Shown here piece after piece: positions 23,643 to 31,405 of a DNA stretch of 64,000 bases (position 1 is its first letter; each line of letters starts with the position of its first letter). The DNA lies in assembly GCF_001921215.1 (NCBI RefSeq), contig NZ_MSIF01000008.1, positions 186,001 through 250,000 on the forward strand, written 5' to 3'. The DNA is from Actinophytocola xinjiangensis (GTDB taxonomy: Bacteria > Actinomycetota > Actinomycetes > Mycobacteriales > Pseudonocardiaceae). A model generated the notes under the pieces. It was given only the letters and a program-made list of their open reading frames with translations, was not told the origin of the DNA and made no database searches. Made by a program: the position numbers and the translations under genes.

Positions 23643-26600
23643 TCAGCGGCGGCGGTCGTGGAGGCGGCCGGAGCGTTCGCGGCCGTGGCGTAGTTCGGCG
23701 CGCAGGAGGCGGGCCACGGGTTCCAGGAGGCGGCGGGCGAGGTCGTCGAGGTCGCGGTTGGCGTTGGGGGGTTTGGTGGTGGTGCGGCGTTGGACGGTGG
23801 GAGTGGTTGGGGGGCCGGGTGGTGGGGGTGAGGGTGTGGGGGGTTGTGGGGGTTTCGCGGGTCTGGCGTGGGGGAGGTCCGGTGGGGTGGGGCGTTTCGG
23901 GGCGCGTTGGACGACGGGCGCGGGCTCGTGGCGGGCGGTCACGGTGGTGAGGTGGGTGGTGAGGGGATTGCCGCCCAGCAGCGGGAGGTGCGGGGTGCGG
24001 GTGGGTGCGACGGTGTTCAGTGGGGTCGCGACCAGAGGCGAGCGGACTTGGCGTCGGGTGGGGATGTTCTGTGGTGGGGTCGCGGCTCCCTGACGTCGTG
24101 GGGTCGGGCTGATGGTGGGTGGGCTCGCCTGGTCGGAAGGCGGCCTGGCTGTCGGTGGCATCTCGGTGAGTGGCTGGCCGAGTACGGCGGCGGTGTCGCG
24201 GGTGGACCTGGTGGGCGCACGGTGTCGCCCCGGTGCGGCGCCGGCGGGCGGCCGTTGCCCGATCGGGTTCGACGCCGTTCGAGCGACGGTCAGGGGTGGG
24301 CCCACCTGGCGCACGGGTGCTCTCGGCGAGGTCGCCGTTGGGGGGAGGTCCGGGTGGGTCGCCGGTGACAGCGGCATGGTGCCCGGGGGGCCGGGGGTTC
24401 CGGACGCACCCGGTGTGACCGGCTCGACGGACGTGAGGGGGGCGCGCGGGACGGACATCGGCGGGTTGGCGGAGGCCGCGGACGCACCTGGTGTGGCGGA
24501 GGTGTCCGGTCCGGCACGTGTCGCGCGCTGGACGGGGGTGGATCCGGCCGGCCTGACCGGCATGGCCGGCGCACCGCGGCCGGTGGACCCGGCTGGAGGT
24601 GTGGCGGTGCTGGTGGGAGTTCCGGGAATGTCGTGCGCGGCGAGCAGGTCCGCGGCGGCGAGCCTGACTGGCGGGGCAGGCCCGGTGGGCTTGGTTGATG
24701 CGGTGGACAGGTCGGGCGCTGCGTGTCCGACGGGCGTGCCTGGCCCGGCGGGTTCGGCGCGCCCCATGGACGTGTCGGACGTGGTGGCCGCCGCTCGCGC
24801 GATGAGGTTGGCTGGTGCGCTGGGCGCGACAGGCAGGTCAGCGGGGGCACGCCCGGCTGGCTCGGCAAGCCCGTCGAGCCCGCGCTGCACGACAGGCACA
24901 GCAGAACCGTCACGCCCGGCTGACGCGGCAGACCCGTCGAGCCCACGCTGCACGACGGGCACGACAGAACCGTCACGTCCAGCTGGCGCGGCAAACCCGT
25001 CGAGCCCACGCTGCACGGCGGACACGGCAGAACCGTCACGCCCGGCTGGCGCAGCAGACCCGACGGACCCGCGCTGCACGGCGGACACGGCAGAACCGTC
25101 ACGCCCAGCTGACGCGGAAGGCCCTCCGGACCTGGTCGGCGCGACGGGCATGACAGGCCCGGCGGTGGCTGACGCGGCAGGTGGATCAGCTGTGGTTGGC
25201 GCGGCGGATACGGCAGGCCCGCCGAACGTGGTTGGCGGGGCGGGCATGACCAGCCCATCCGACCTGGCCGACGCGGCGGGCATGGCTGACGCGGCGGGCA
25301 TGGCTGACGCGGCGGGCATGGCTGACGCGGCGGGCATGGCTGACGCGGTGGGGATGGCGGGCGCGGCGGGCGCGGTGGGCATGGCGGGCGCGGCGGGCCT
25401 CATTGGCTCGGTGGGTGTGGTGGGCCGGGCGTGCCTGTCGGGGGCGGTGAACACGGGGAGCACATCAGCGGCCGCGGACCCGGTGGGCTTGGTTGGCGCG
25501 GACGACCTGTCGGGTGCGGCTCGCTCGCTGGACGCATCGAGCCCGTCTGGTGCGGCGGGCTTGGCGGGCGCGGTCGCCGCAGCCCGCGCGACGACCACGG
25601 CAGGCCGGGCCGGTGCGCCGGACGCGACAGGCATGCCAACCGGAGCACGCCCGGCGGGCTTCGTTGGCGCGCTGGGCGCATCGAGCCCGTCGGGTGCGGG
25701 CTCGGTCGCCTCGGCGCGCGCGACAACCTCGGCAGGCCGGGTCGGTGCGCCGGGCACACCAACCGGAGCACGCCCGGCAGATGACCCGTCGGACACGCCC
25801 CGCTTGCCGGACACGTCCACCTTGTCTGACGCGGCGGGCATGCCAGGCTTGGCGGGCGTGATCGCCTCAGCCCGCGCGACAACCTTGGTAGGCCAGGTCG
25901 ATGCGCCGGACACGACCGGCACGCCAACCGGAGCACGCCCGCCAGGCGCGCCCCGCTTGCCGGACACGTCCGCCCTGTCTGACGCGGCGGGCACGCCGGG
26001 CCTGGTGGTGAACCCTGCTGGCGTGACGAGGTCGGTAGGGCCGGCAGCGACGGAACGCCCGACCGGCGGGACAGGTCCGCCGACATCGGCGGGTGCGACG
26101 AGCCCGGCGGACCCGGTGGACACGACAGGCCCGGCCGGGCCGGCTGGCGTGGTGGGCCCACCGGGTGTGGTGACCGTGGCCGTGGTGGGCGATCCCGTTG
26201 TCGTGGTCGACGGCTTGTGGTTCGTAGTTCGTTGCACGGACGGTGTTGTGGTCGGTGAGCCGCTCTCCCCCGCCCTGGTCGAGGAGCCGACCGTTGGTCC
26301 GCGCAGCGCTCCGGTCGAGGAGCCCACCGACGGACCACGGCCGGATCCGCTCAGGACAGGGTCAGACGGTTTCCGGTGGCGGGAACGGCGTTCGGGAGGC
26401 GGAGTTACCGGAGTCGCGACGTTGTGCATCACCCCTGAGGGGGCGTCGGCGGTGATGTTGTGGGCCAGGGGGGTGTCGAATCGGTGATCTGACCAGGAGG
26501 TGAGGGTCGAACGGAAGCGGAGGCCGTCGGACACCATCGGGGGTGGGGTGATGACGCCGGTGAGGGTGGGGGCGGCGCGCCAGCCGCCGTCCCAGGGCGG

Positions 26601-26651
26601 CTGGGGGGTGGGCTGGCGCCGACGAGACTGCCACCGGGTCCACAGGGACAT
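23643..26651 (-). CDS. Long Pro/Ala/Thr-rich repetitive eCIS protein
   Basis: 1002 residues, no signal peptide or membrane helix. A folded-looking N-terminus (about 1-75: WDGGWRAAPTLTGVI, then VSDGLRFRSTLTSW) and a charged helical C-terminus (last ~40: DLDDLARRLLEPVARLLRAELRHGRER) flank about 870 residues of disordered Pro/Ala/Thr/Ser sequence. Inside are four 21-residue repeats (type AGRDGSAVSAVQRGLDG), an AMPAAS run and eight VQR motifs. It lies between DUF6760 and the second tube gene. It is the only length-variable long protein of the locus, so a tape-measure, scaffold or cargo-adaptor role is possible, but the Pro content argues against a classical helical tape measure. ATG 26651 has AAGGTG 7 nt upstream. 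Confidence 0.75.
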   Translation of the reverse strand: MSLWTRWQSRRRQPTPQPPWDGGWRAAPTLTGVITPPPMVSDGLRFRSTLTSWSDHRFDTPLAHNITADAPSGVMHNVATPVTPPPERRSRHRKPSDPVLSGSGRGPSVGSSTGALRGPTVGSSTRAGESGSPTTTPSVQRTTNHKPSTTTTGSPTTATVTTPGGPTTPAGPAGPVVSTGSAGLVAPADVGGPVPPVGRSVAAGPTDLVTPAGFTTRPGVPAASDRADVSGKRGAPGGRAPVGVPVVSGASTWPTKVVARAEAITPAKPGMPAASDKVDVSGKRGVSDGSSAGRAPVGVPGAPTRPAEVVARAEATEPAPDGLDAPSAPTKPAGRAPVGMPVASGAPARPAVVVARAAATAPAKPAAPDGLDASSERAAPDRSSAPTKPTGSAAADVLPVFTAPDRHARPTTPTEPMRPAAPAMPTAPAAPAIPTASAMPAASAMPAASAMPAASAMPAASARSDGLVMPAPPTTFGGPAVSAAPTTADPPAASATAGPVMPVAPTRSGGPSASAGRDGSAVSAVQRGSVGSAAPAGRDGSAVSAVQRGLDGFAAPAGRDGSVVPVVQRGLDGSAASAGRDGSAVPVVQRGLDGLAEPAGRAPADLPVAPSAPANLIARAAATTSDTSMGRAEPAGPGTPVGHAAPDLSTASTKPTGPAPPVRLAAADLLAAHDIPGTPTSTATPPAGSTGRGAPAMPVRPAGSTPVQRATRAGPDTSATPGASAASANPPMSVPRAPLTSVEPVTPGASGTPGPPGTMPLSPATHPDLPPTATSPRAPVRQVGPPLTVARTASNPIGQRPPAGAAPGRHRAPTRSTRDTAAVLGQPLTEMPPTARPPSDQASPPTISPTPRRQGAATPPQNIPTRRQVRSPLVATPLNTVAPTRTPHLPLLGGNPLTTHLTTVTARHEPAPVVQRAPKRPTPPDLPHARPAKPPQPPTPSPPPPGPPTTPTVQRRTTTKPPNANRDLDDLARRLLEPVARLLRAELRHGRERSGRLHDRRR
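24871..25122 (-). repeat. Four 63-bp tandem repeats inside the Pro-rich gene
   Basis: Units begin at 24871, 24934, 24997 and 25060 (each starts CCGTCGAGCC or a close variant on the plus strand). They encode the 21-residue GRDGSAV-x-VVQRGLDG repeat. The 63-bp period keeps frame, so copy-number change would alter length without breaking the gene. Confidence 0.85.
25270..25359 (-). repeat. 18-bp minisatellite inside the Pro-rich gene
   Basis: Four perfect copies of GACGCGGCGGGCATGGCT (25270, 25288, 25306, 25324) plus one diverged copy from 25342. They encode an AMPAAS hexapeptide run. Perfect identity suggests recent slippage. Confidence 0.9.
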
Positions 26652-26657
26652 CCGCCA

Positions 26658-26816
26658 TCACCTTCCCTCGTTGGCCCTCGTGTTGATTCGGGCGATCTCC
26701 TTCACCCACTGCTGGCGTTCGTGGTGTTCCAGGTCGAGGATTTCCGAACGTTGCCAGTGGAAGTGGTAGGCCACGTACGCGACCTCCTCGAGCAGCCGGT
26801 CGGGCGCGTACGTCAC
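26658..26816 (-). CDS. DUF6760 family small eCIS protein
   Basis: 52 residues: an N-terminal TYAPDRLLEEVAYVAYHFHW followed by RSEILDLEHHERQQWVKEIARIN. This length and pattern match the DUF6760 family found in actinobacterial eCIS, comparable to the small T4-phage-type tail assembly (gpE+E'-like) proteins that follow the larger assembly protein. GTG 26816 overlaps the stop of the preceding gene (GTGA). Too short and offset to be a convincing ORF by length alone; context supports it. Confidence 0.85.
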   Translation of the reverse strand: MTYAPDRLLEEVAYVAYHFHWQRSEILDLEHHERQQWVKEIARINTRANEGR

Positions 26817-27250
26817 GATTCCCCCAGGCGCCCACCGCCCGCCATGTCGATCTCGAACGCCGCGCCGCACGACGGGCAGGACACCCCGGCCCTCGTGTGG
26901 CCCTCGCTGTTGATCCGTCGGTAGAACTCCTGGAGAAAGGCGATGTCGGTGGCGTACATGCGTTCCACCACGCCGACGTGCACCTCGGGCACCGTTCCCA
27001 GCTCGGTGATCACCTGGCTCAGGAGCACCACGCTCAGGTAGCCGGGGTTCTCCTTCACCCGCAGGTCGATCTGCGGACGCAGCTCGTCGCGTGCCGTTGC
27101 CAGGCGCATCTTGCCAGTGCGGTGAACAGTGCCGTCCTCGTCGAGGTAGCCGCGGGGAAGTTCGAAGTCGAACTCCGTGCGGTAGGACGGGGCCGCCGCC
27201 TCGGGGCGGGATTCCAGCAGGGAGTCCAGGGCGATCGTTCGGCGCCTCAT
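26813..27250 (-). CDS. Phage tail assembly protein (gpE/gp41-like) with C-terminal CxxC
   Basis: 145 residues. The central block YRTEFDFELPRGYLDEDGTVHRTGKMRLATARDELRPQ, then NPGYLSVVLLSQVITELG, resembles tail-assembly chaperones of contractile tails. The C-terminus adds a CPSCGAAFEID half zinc knuckle. It overlaps the tube gene by ATGA and leads into DUF6760, the usual order of a tail-assembly chaperone pair placed after the tube gene. Role: keeps the tube or tape protein competent for assembly. Confidence 0.8.
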   Translation of the reverse strand: MRRRTIALDSLLESRPEAAAPSYRTEFDFELPRGYLDEDGTVHRTGKMRLATARDELRPQIDLRVKENPGYLSVVLLSQVITELGTVPEVHVGVVERMYATDIAFLQEFYRRINSEGHTRAGVSCPSCGAAFEIDMAGGGRLGES

Positions 27251-27687
27251 TCGACCTTGATCTCCTCGAACGTGAGGGTGACCTTCTCCGTGGCCGCCGC
27301 GGACTCACCGGCCTTGAGCGACGGGCCCTCCCACTTGCTCGCCCACGCGTTCATCAACTGCATCCGCCGCACCGAGTTGCCCTCGGTGTCCTTGATCTCG
27401 ATCGTGATGTTCTGCCTGGCCGACGCCACCGCGCCCTTCTCCAGGGTCTCGGTCAGCCACTTGGTGAACTCCGAACTCTGGTCCAGCCCCCGCGTCAGCG
27501 TGACCTCACCACCCTTCTGCGCGCCGGGTTGCTTGCGCAGCATGGGTTTGCCCGTCGAGGACACCTGGTACACCTCGACCACGTCCTCCTCGACGGTCAG
27601 CCCGCTGATCTCCTGCAGGGACTCGACCATGAACCCGCCGAGCTGCACCCCGAACACATGGGTGGCAAGGGCGTCACCTTCTGCCAT
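27247..27687 (-). CDS. eCIS inner tube protein (gp19 family)
   Basis: 146 residues. THVFGVQLGGFMVESLQEISGLTVEEDVVEVYQVS begins the tube fold, and the core continues KGGEVTLTRGLDQSSEFTKWLTETLEKG. The end is TEKVTLTFEEIKVE. It is the main hexameric tube subunit, located directly after the sheath gene as expected (12-bp gap). Distinct in sequence from the second tube-like protein at 22938-23363. Confidence 0.92.
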   Translation of the reverse strand: MAEGDALATHVFGVQLGGFMVESLQEISGLTVEEDVVEVYQVSSTGKPMLRKQPGAQKGGEVTLTRGLDQSSEFTKWLTETLEKGAVASARQNITIEIKDTEGNSVRRMQLMNAWASKWEGPSLKAGESAAATEKVTLTFEEIKVE

Positions 27688-27699
27688 CGAATCGCCTTC

Positions 27700-29208
27700 C
27701 TACTCGCTGACCAGACTCGTACTGTCGGAGAACTGCGCCAGGCGGAACACCACGAACTCGGCGGGCTTGACCGGCGACACCCCGATCTCACACACCACCT
27801 GGCCCAGGTCGATCGACTCCTGCGGGTTGTTCTCCCGGTCGCACTTGACGTAGAACGCCTCGGCGGGGGTGCGGCCGAACAGCGCCCCCTGCCGCCACTG
27901 CTCGGTGAGGAACGCCGCGATGTTGCGCCGGATGCTCGACCACAGGCGGTCGTCGTTCGGCTCGAACACCACCCACTGGGTGCCGATGAGGATCGACTCC
28001 TCCAGGAAGTTGAACAGCCGCCGCACGTTCAGGTACCGCCACGCCGGGTCCGAGGACAGCGTGCGCGCGCCCCAGATCCGGATGCCCCGCCCCGGGAAGG
28101 CCCGCACACAGTTCACCCCGATCGGGTTCAGCAGGTCCTGCTCGCCCTTGCTCAACCCGTAGTCGAGGTCGACCGCGCCCCGGATCACCTCGTTGGCCGG
28201 TGCCTTGTGGACACCACGCTCCACGTCGTTGCGTGCCCACACGCCGGCAATATGACCGGACGGCGGCACGGTCGTGTTCCGGCCGCCCAGTGGGTCGAAC
28301 ACCGAGATCCACGGGTAGTACAGCGCGGCGTAGCGCGAGTCGTAGCCGGCCTCGTCCATCCGCCACGACCGCACCTGCTGGGCCGACATCCCCGGCGGCG
28401 TGTCCAGCACCGCCACCCGGTCGCCGAGCTGCTCGCAGTGCGAGATCATCGCCAGCTGCACGGTCTTCACGCCGGTGAGGTCGATCAGGTCGCGTTGGTA
28501 GGCGCTCATCAGGTCCGGCGCCGCCACCATCGTGATCTCGTCGACACTTTCCAGACCGCCGAAGCCGGTCCGCGCCTCGGGGTCACCCAGGTACTCCTGG
28601 GCGTCGACCCGCGCCGGGGTGTCGCCGGCGGCCGGCAGGCTCACCGTCTGCTTGTCCGGCCGGGCCAGCGTCCCACTGCCCTGCTCGGTGATCTCGACCA
28701 GCGTCGACTGCGCCGACACCTGGTTGACCACGTAGTTCTTCACGTTCTTGCGGGTCGACACGTCGTGGGTCTCCACGACCTTGCCGCCCTGGCGCACCAG
28801 CAGCCGGAACCGGTCGTCCGGCGGGTTCTCCCCCTCGGCGTCGGCGACCTCGACCGACACGTCCTGGCCGGCGCCCGGCAGCGCGGCGACCCGCAACCCG
28901 CCCAGGCGCACCGGCGACCCGGACACCGGCGCCGACTGCTCGGAGCTGCCGCCGACCCGCACGATGTAGGCCGCGCCGCCGCCGTTGGCGAAGTAGCCGT
29001 ACACCGCGTGCGGCAGGTAGGCGCCGTCGACGAAGCCACCGAAGCTCTGCACGTACTGGTTCCAGTTGGACACCAGGGTCGGTTGGTGGAAGGGCCCCTG
29101 CTGGGCGAAGCCGACGAAGGCGGCCACCGCGGTGCCGACCCCCTCGATCGGTCGCGCCCCGGACTGGACCTCCTCGACGTACACCCCTGGGGACAGGTAC
29201 TGCGGCAT
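27700..29208 (-). CDS. eCIS contractile tail sheath protein
   Basis: 502 residues. N-terminus MPQYLSPGVYVEEV is the standard sheath start, then PIEGVGTAVAAFVGFAQQGP. Domain III and the C-terminal handshake are conserved: NEVIRGAVDLDYGLSKGEQDLLNPIGVNCVRAFPG... WRYLNVRRLFNFLEESI... FVEFRLAQF-type end. It forms the contractile outer cylinder that drives the tube. Only one sheath gene is present, while some eCIS have two or three. The 113 bp upstream hold no gene and may contain the promoter for the structural operon. Confidence 0.95.
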   Translation of the reverse strand: MPQYLSPGVYVEEVQSGARPIEGVGTAVAAFVGFAQQGPFHQPTLVSNWNQYVQSFGGFVDGAYLPHAVYGYFANGGGAAYIVRVGGSSEQSAPVSGSPVRLGGLRVAALPGAGQDVSVEVADAEGENPPDDRFRLLVRQGGKVVETHDVSTRKNVKNYVVNQVSAQSTLVEITEQGSGTLARPDKQTVSLPAAGDTPARVDAQEYLGDPEARTGFGGLESVDEITMVAAPDLMSAYQRDLIDLTGVKTVQLAMISHCEQLGDRVAVLDTPPGMSAQQVRSWRMDEAGYDSRYAALYYPWISVFDPLGGRNTTVPPSGHIAGVWARNDVERGVHKAPANEVIRGAVDLDYGLSKGEQDLLNPIGVNCVRAFPGRGIRIWGARTLSSDPAWRYLNVRRLFNFLEESILIGTQWVVFEPNDDRLWSSIRRNIAAFLTEQWRQGALFGRTPAEAFYVKCDRENNPQESIDLGQVVCEIGVSPVKPAEFVVFRLAQFSDSTSLVSE

Positions 29209-29321
29209 GTTGGCTCCTTCGCGTGTGCTCGTGCCCTTCCAGCCTCACCCGGGGAGCGGGGGCGGCGACAGGACCGCCGGACCCGGATCCCGGGCAACGC
29301 GGGTGCCCGGAAGGACACCCG

Positions 29322-31370
29322 TCACGGTCGTTGCAGATCGCCGATCCGCCTGGCGTGCGCGGCGGCGTCGGTGTCGGTGTTCTTGTTGAGCGCGTGCGCC
29401 GACGAGCGCTGCTCGACGACGATGTAGTACCGGTGGCCGTTGACCGTGATGGGACGCCGGTTGCTGGGCCGGGGGTGGAAGTGCCCCACCGAACCCACCT
29501 CCCGCGCCTCGCCGAACACGCGCGACTCCCGCCCGGTCACCTCCAGCAGCTGCCGGCCGGCGACCAGCCGCGCGACCAGCGCCTCGACCAGATAGGCGTA
29601 GACGGTCCCGGCGTCGACCGCCGCGGACCGGTTGGAGGTGCCGGTGGCCCGGAAGGTGTCCCGCGCGGCCGTCGCCAGCGGCTGGGCCCGGTTGCCGCTC
29701 AGCCAGCCGAGCAGCAGTTTCGCGTCGTCGTCGGGGATGACCGACATCATCGCGTCCTGTGGACTGGCCTTGATCATCACGTGGAAGTGGTGCTTGTCCC
29801 CGGGTTTCTCGACGGCGCGGTCCACCGTGCTGTGGCGCAGGTACTTGGCCTCCTGGAACAGGACGTGGGTCAGCAGCGCGGTGGTGCTCGCCCCGGCGGT
29901 CAGCCCGTCGCCGGTGTCGCGCTCGGCCCAGCTGGTGTTGACCAGGCCGGTCAGCCGGGTGGCCTCGGTGCGTGCCCGCGCGAACATCTGCTGGTCCTGG
30001 CGGTCCTCGAAGAAGCCGCCGAAGTCTCGCTGCCCGGGAGCCGGCGTGCCGAGCTTGTCGTAGGGGGTGGAGACGTTGGTCTGCGTGTTGGGGTTGGTCT
30101 GGGGCGTCGCGCCCTTGGTGAGCTGACCGGCCTCCGGGGTCGGCGTCAGCTCGAACCGCAGTTCCGCGCCCCGCAACCGGCTGTTGTAGTTGTTGATCAG
30201 ATCGGTCAGCGACCGTTGCCCGGTCGCACTGGCCTGGAGGCTCGCCCGGAGTGTGCGCCTGGCCGAGATGAGCGCCGCGTCGGCGTAGTCGGTCGCCGGC
30301 AGCGGGCCGTAGATGATCTCGACGTTGGCCCGCAACCGCCTGGCGCCCCGAGGGTTGAGCCGGTCCATGCCCTCGACCTCCAGCTTCATCACCGGCGGAC
30401 CCGCCTCGGTGGGGCCGCGGGTGGGATCCTGTTGCGGTGTGGTCGGGGTGGTGGCGAGCAGGACGCCGTTGCGGATGCCGGCGCCGCTGGGAACGTTCAG
30501 CACGACCTCGCCGAGTTCGACCTCCAGCCCGGTGACGTTGGGGTTGGTCAGGATCGTGGACTGTGTCGGGGTGCCCGGCGCGCCGCGCTGGTAGTCGGTG
30601 ACGTACTGGTCGACCAGGTCGGTGGTCACGTCGTCGGTCTCGACGAGCCGGCGCAGCCGCTCCTGCCCGGTGTGCTCGACCACGGCCGCCGGGTCCTCGC
30701 GGCCCCGGCGGATCTGGAAGTAGGTCAGGAAGTCCGGGTCGCCGGCGACCGCCGTGGTGGACACGTGCTGGGTGAACTCGGCCAGCGGCATCCGTTGCAC
30801 GGCCCGGGTGTCGCCTGACTGGTGCGTCTCGGGCTCCGGGGCCGCCGCCGGGGTGGGTCCGGTCATGGCCCGGCGCGCGTTGGCCTCGGCGGCCCGTTCG
30901 AACGCGTCGGCCGGGTCGGACACGCTCAGCCCGTCGCCCCGGTCGACGCCGCTGACCGGGCCGCGGCGCTGCTGGATGACGTGGGTCAGCTCGTGGGCCA
31001 GGGTGTGCTGGTCCGCGCCGCCGCTGCCCAGCACGACGTGGCTGCCCGAGGTGTAGGCGCGGGCGCCGAGTTCCTCGGCCGAGCGACGGGCCGCGCCGTC
31101 GGTGTGCAGGCGCACGTCGGAGAAGTCCGCGCCCAGCCGGGCTTCCATCTCCGAGCGGACCGGCTGGTCCAGCGGGCGTCCCGGCGTGCGCAGCACGTCG
31201 TGGGCGGCCGGTCCGGTCCGACCCTCCTCGACCAGCCGGGACACCGCCGCGTTCCCGGCGCTGCGTTGCAGACCGAGCAACGCGCTGGGGGACAAGGACT
31301 CCGTGTCGGACTCCGGCCGCCGCACCGTGGCGCCGGACCGTTCGTGCTCCGGTTCCTCCCGTGCGTGCAT
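29322..31370 (-). CDS. DUF4157-containing protein, candidate eCIS cargo
   Basis: 682 residues. Residues 34-43 show LQRSAGNAAV, a motif common in actinobacterial eCIS-linked proteins. Residues about 65-140 are DUF4157, a metallopeptidase-like domain with HELTH at 126-130 (LAHELTHVIQQR). A VQR motif at 191-193 separates this leader from about 490 residues of unassigned sequence, which contains LEVELGEVVLNV, KHHFHVMIKASPQDAMM and AYLVEALVARL. No signal peptide or membrane helix. It lies 35 bp after the AAA+ ATPase gene and upstream of the sheath gene. DUF4157 is a recurrent leader domain of eCIS-loaded proteins, so cargo/toxin is the best guess. The C-terminal activity is unknown. Confidence 0.8.
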   Translation of the reverse strand: MHAREEPEHERSGATVRRPESDTESLSPSALLGLQRSAGNAAVSRLVEEGRTGPAAHDVLRTPGRPLDQPVRSEMEARLGADFSDVRLHTDGAARRSAEELGARAYTSGSHVVLGSGGADQHTLAHELTHVIQQRRGPVSGVDRGDGLSVSDPADAFERAAEANARRAMTGPTPAAAPEPETHQSGDTRAVQRMPLAEFTQHVSTTAVAGDPDFLTYFQIRRGREDPAAVVEHTGQERLRRLVETDDVTTDLVDQYVTDYQRGAPGTPTQSTILTNPNVTGLEVELGEVVLNVPSGAGIRNGVLLATTPTTPQQDPTRGPTEAGPPVMKLEVEGMDRLNPRGARRLRANVEIIYGPLPATDYADAALISARRTLRASLQASATGQRSLTDLINNYNSRLRGAELRFELTPTPEAGQLTKGATPQTNPNTQTNVSTPYDKLGTPAPGQRDFGGFFEDRQDQQMFARARTEATRLTGLVNTSWAERDTGDGLTAGASTTALLTHVLFQEAKYLRHSTVDRAVEKPGDKHHFHVMIKASPQDAMMSVIPDDDAKLLLGWLSGNRAQPLATAARDTFRATGTSNRSAAVDAGTVYAYLVEALVARLVAGRQLLEVTGRESRVFGEAREVGSVGHFHPRPSNRRPITVNGHRYYIVVEQRSSAHALNKNTDTDAAAHARRIGDLQRP

Positions 31371-31405
31371 GGCGCTCCTGTTCGGGGTTGCTGGTCAGAG
31401 GTGGG

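Noticed and set aside
23426-25359. Tandem repeats as a CRISPR array
   Set aside because: No unique spacers between repeats; units are contiguous and mostly coding.
24112-26487. Plus-strand open frame of 791 codons (Gly/Ala/Thr-rich)
   Set aside because: It is the complement of the minus-strand Pro-rich eCIS gene; low-complexity GC-rich repeats keep several frames open. The minus frame fits the operon direction, ribosome site and recognisable ends.
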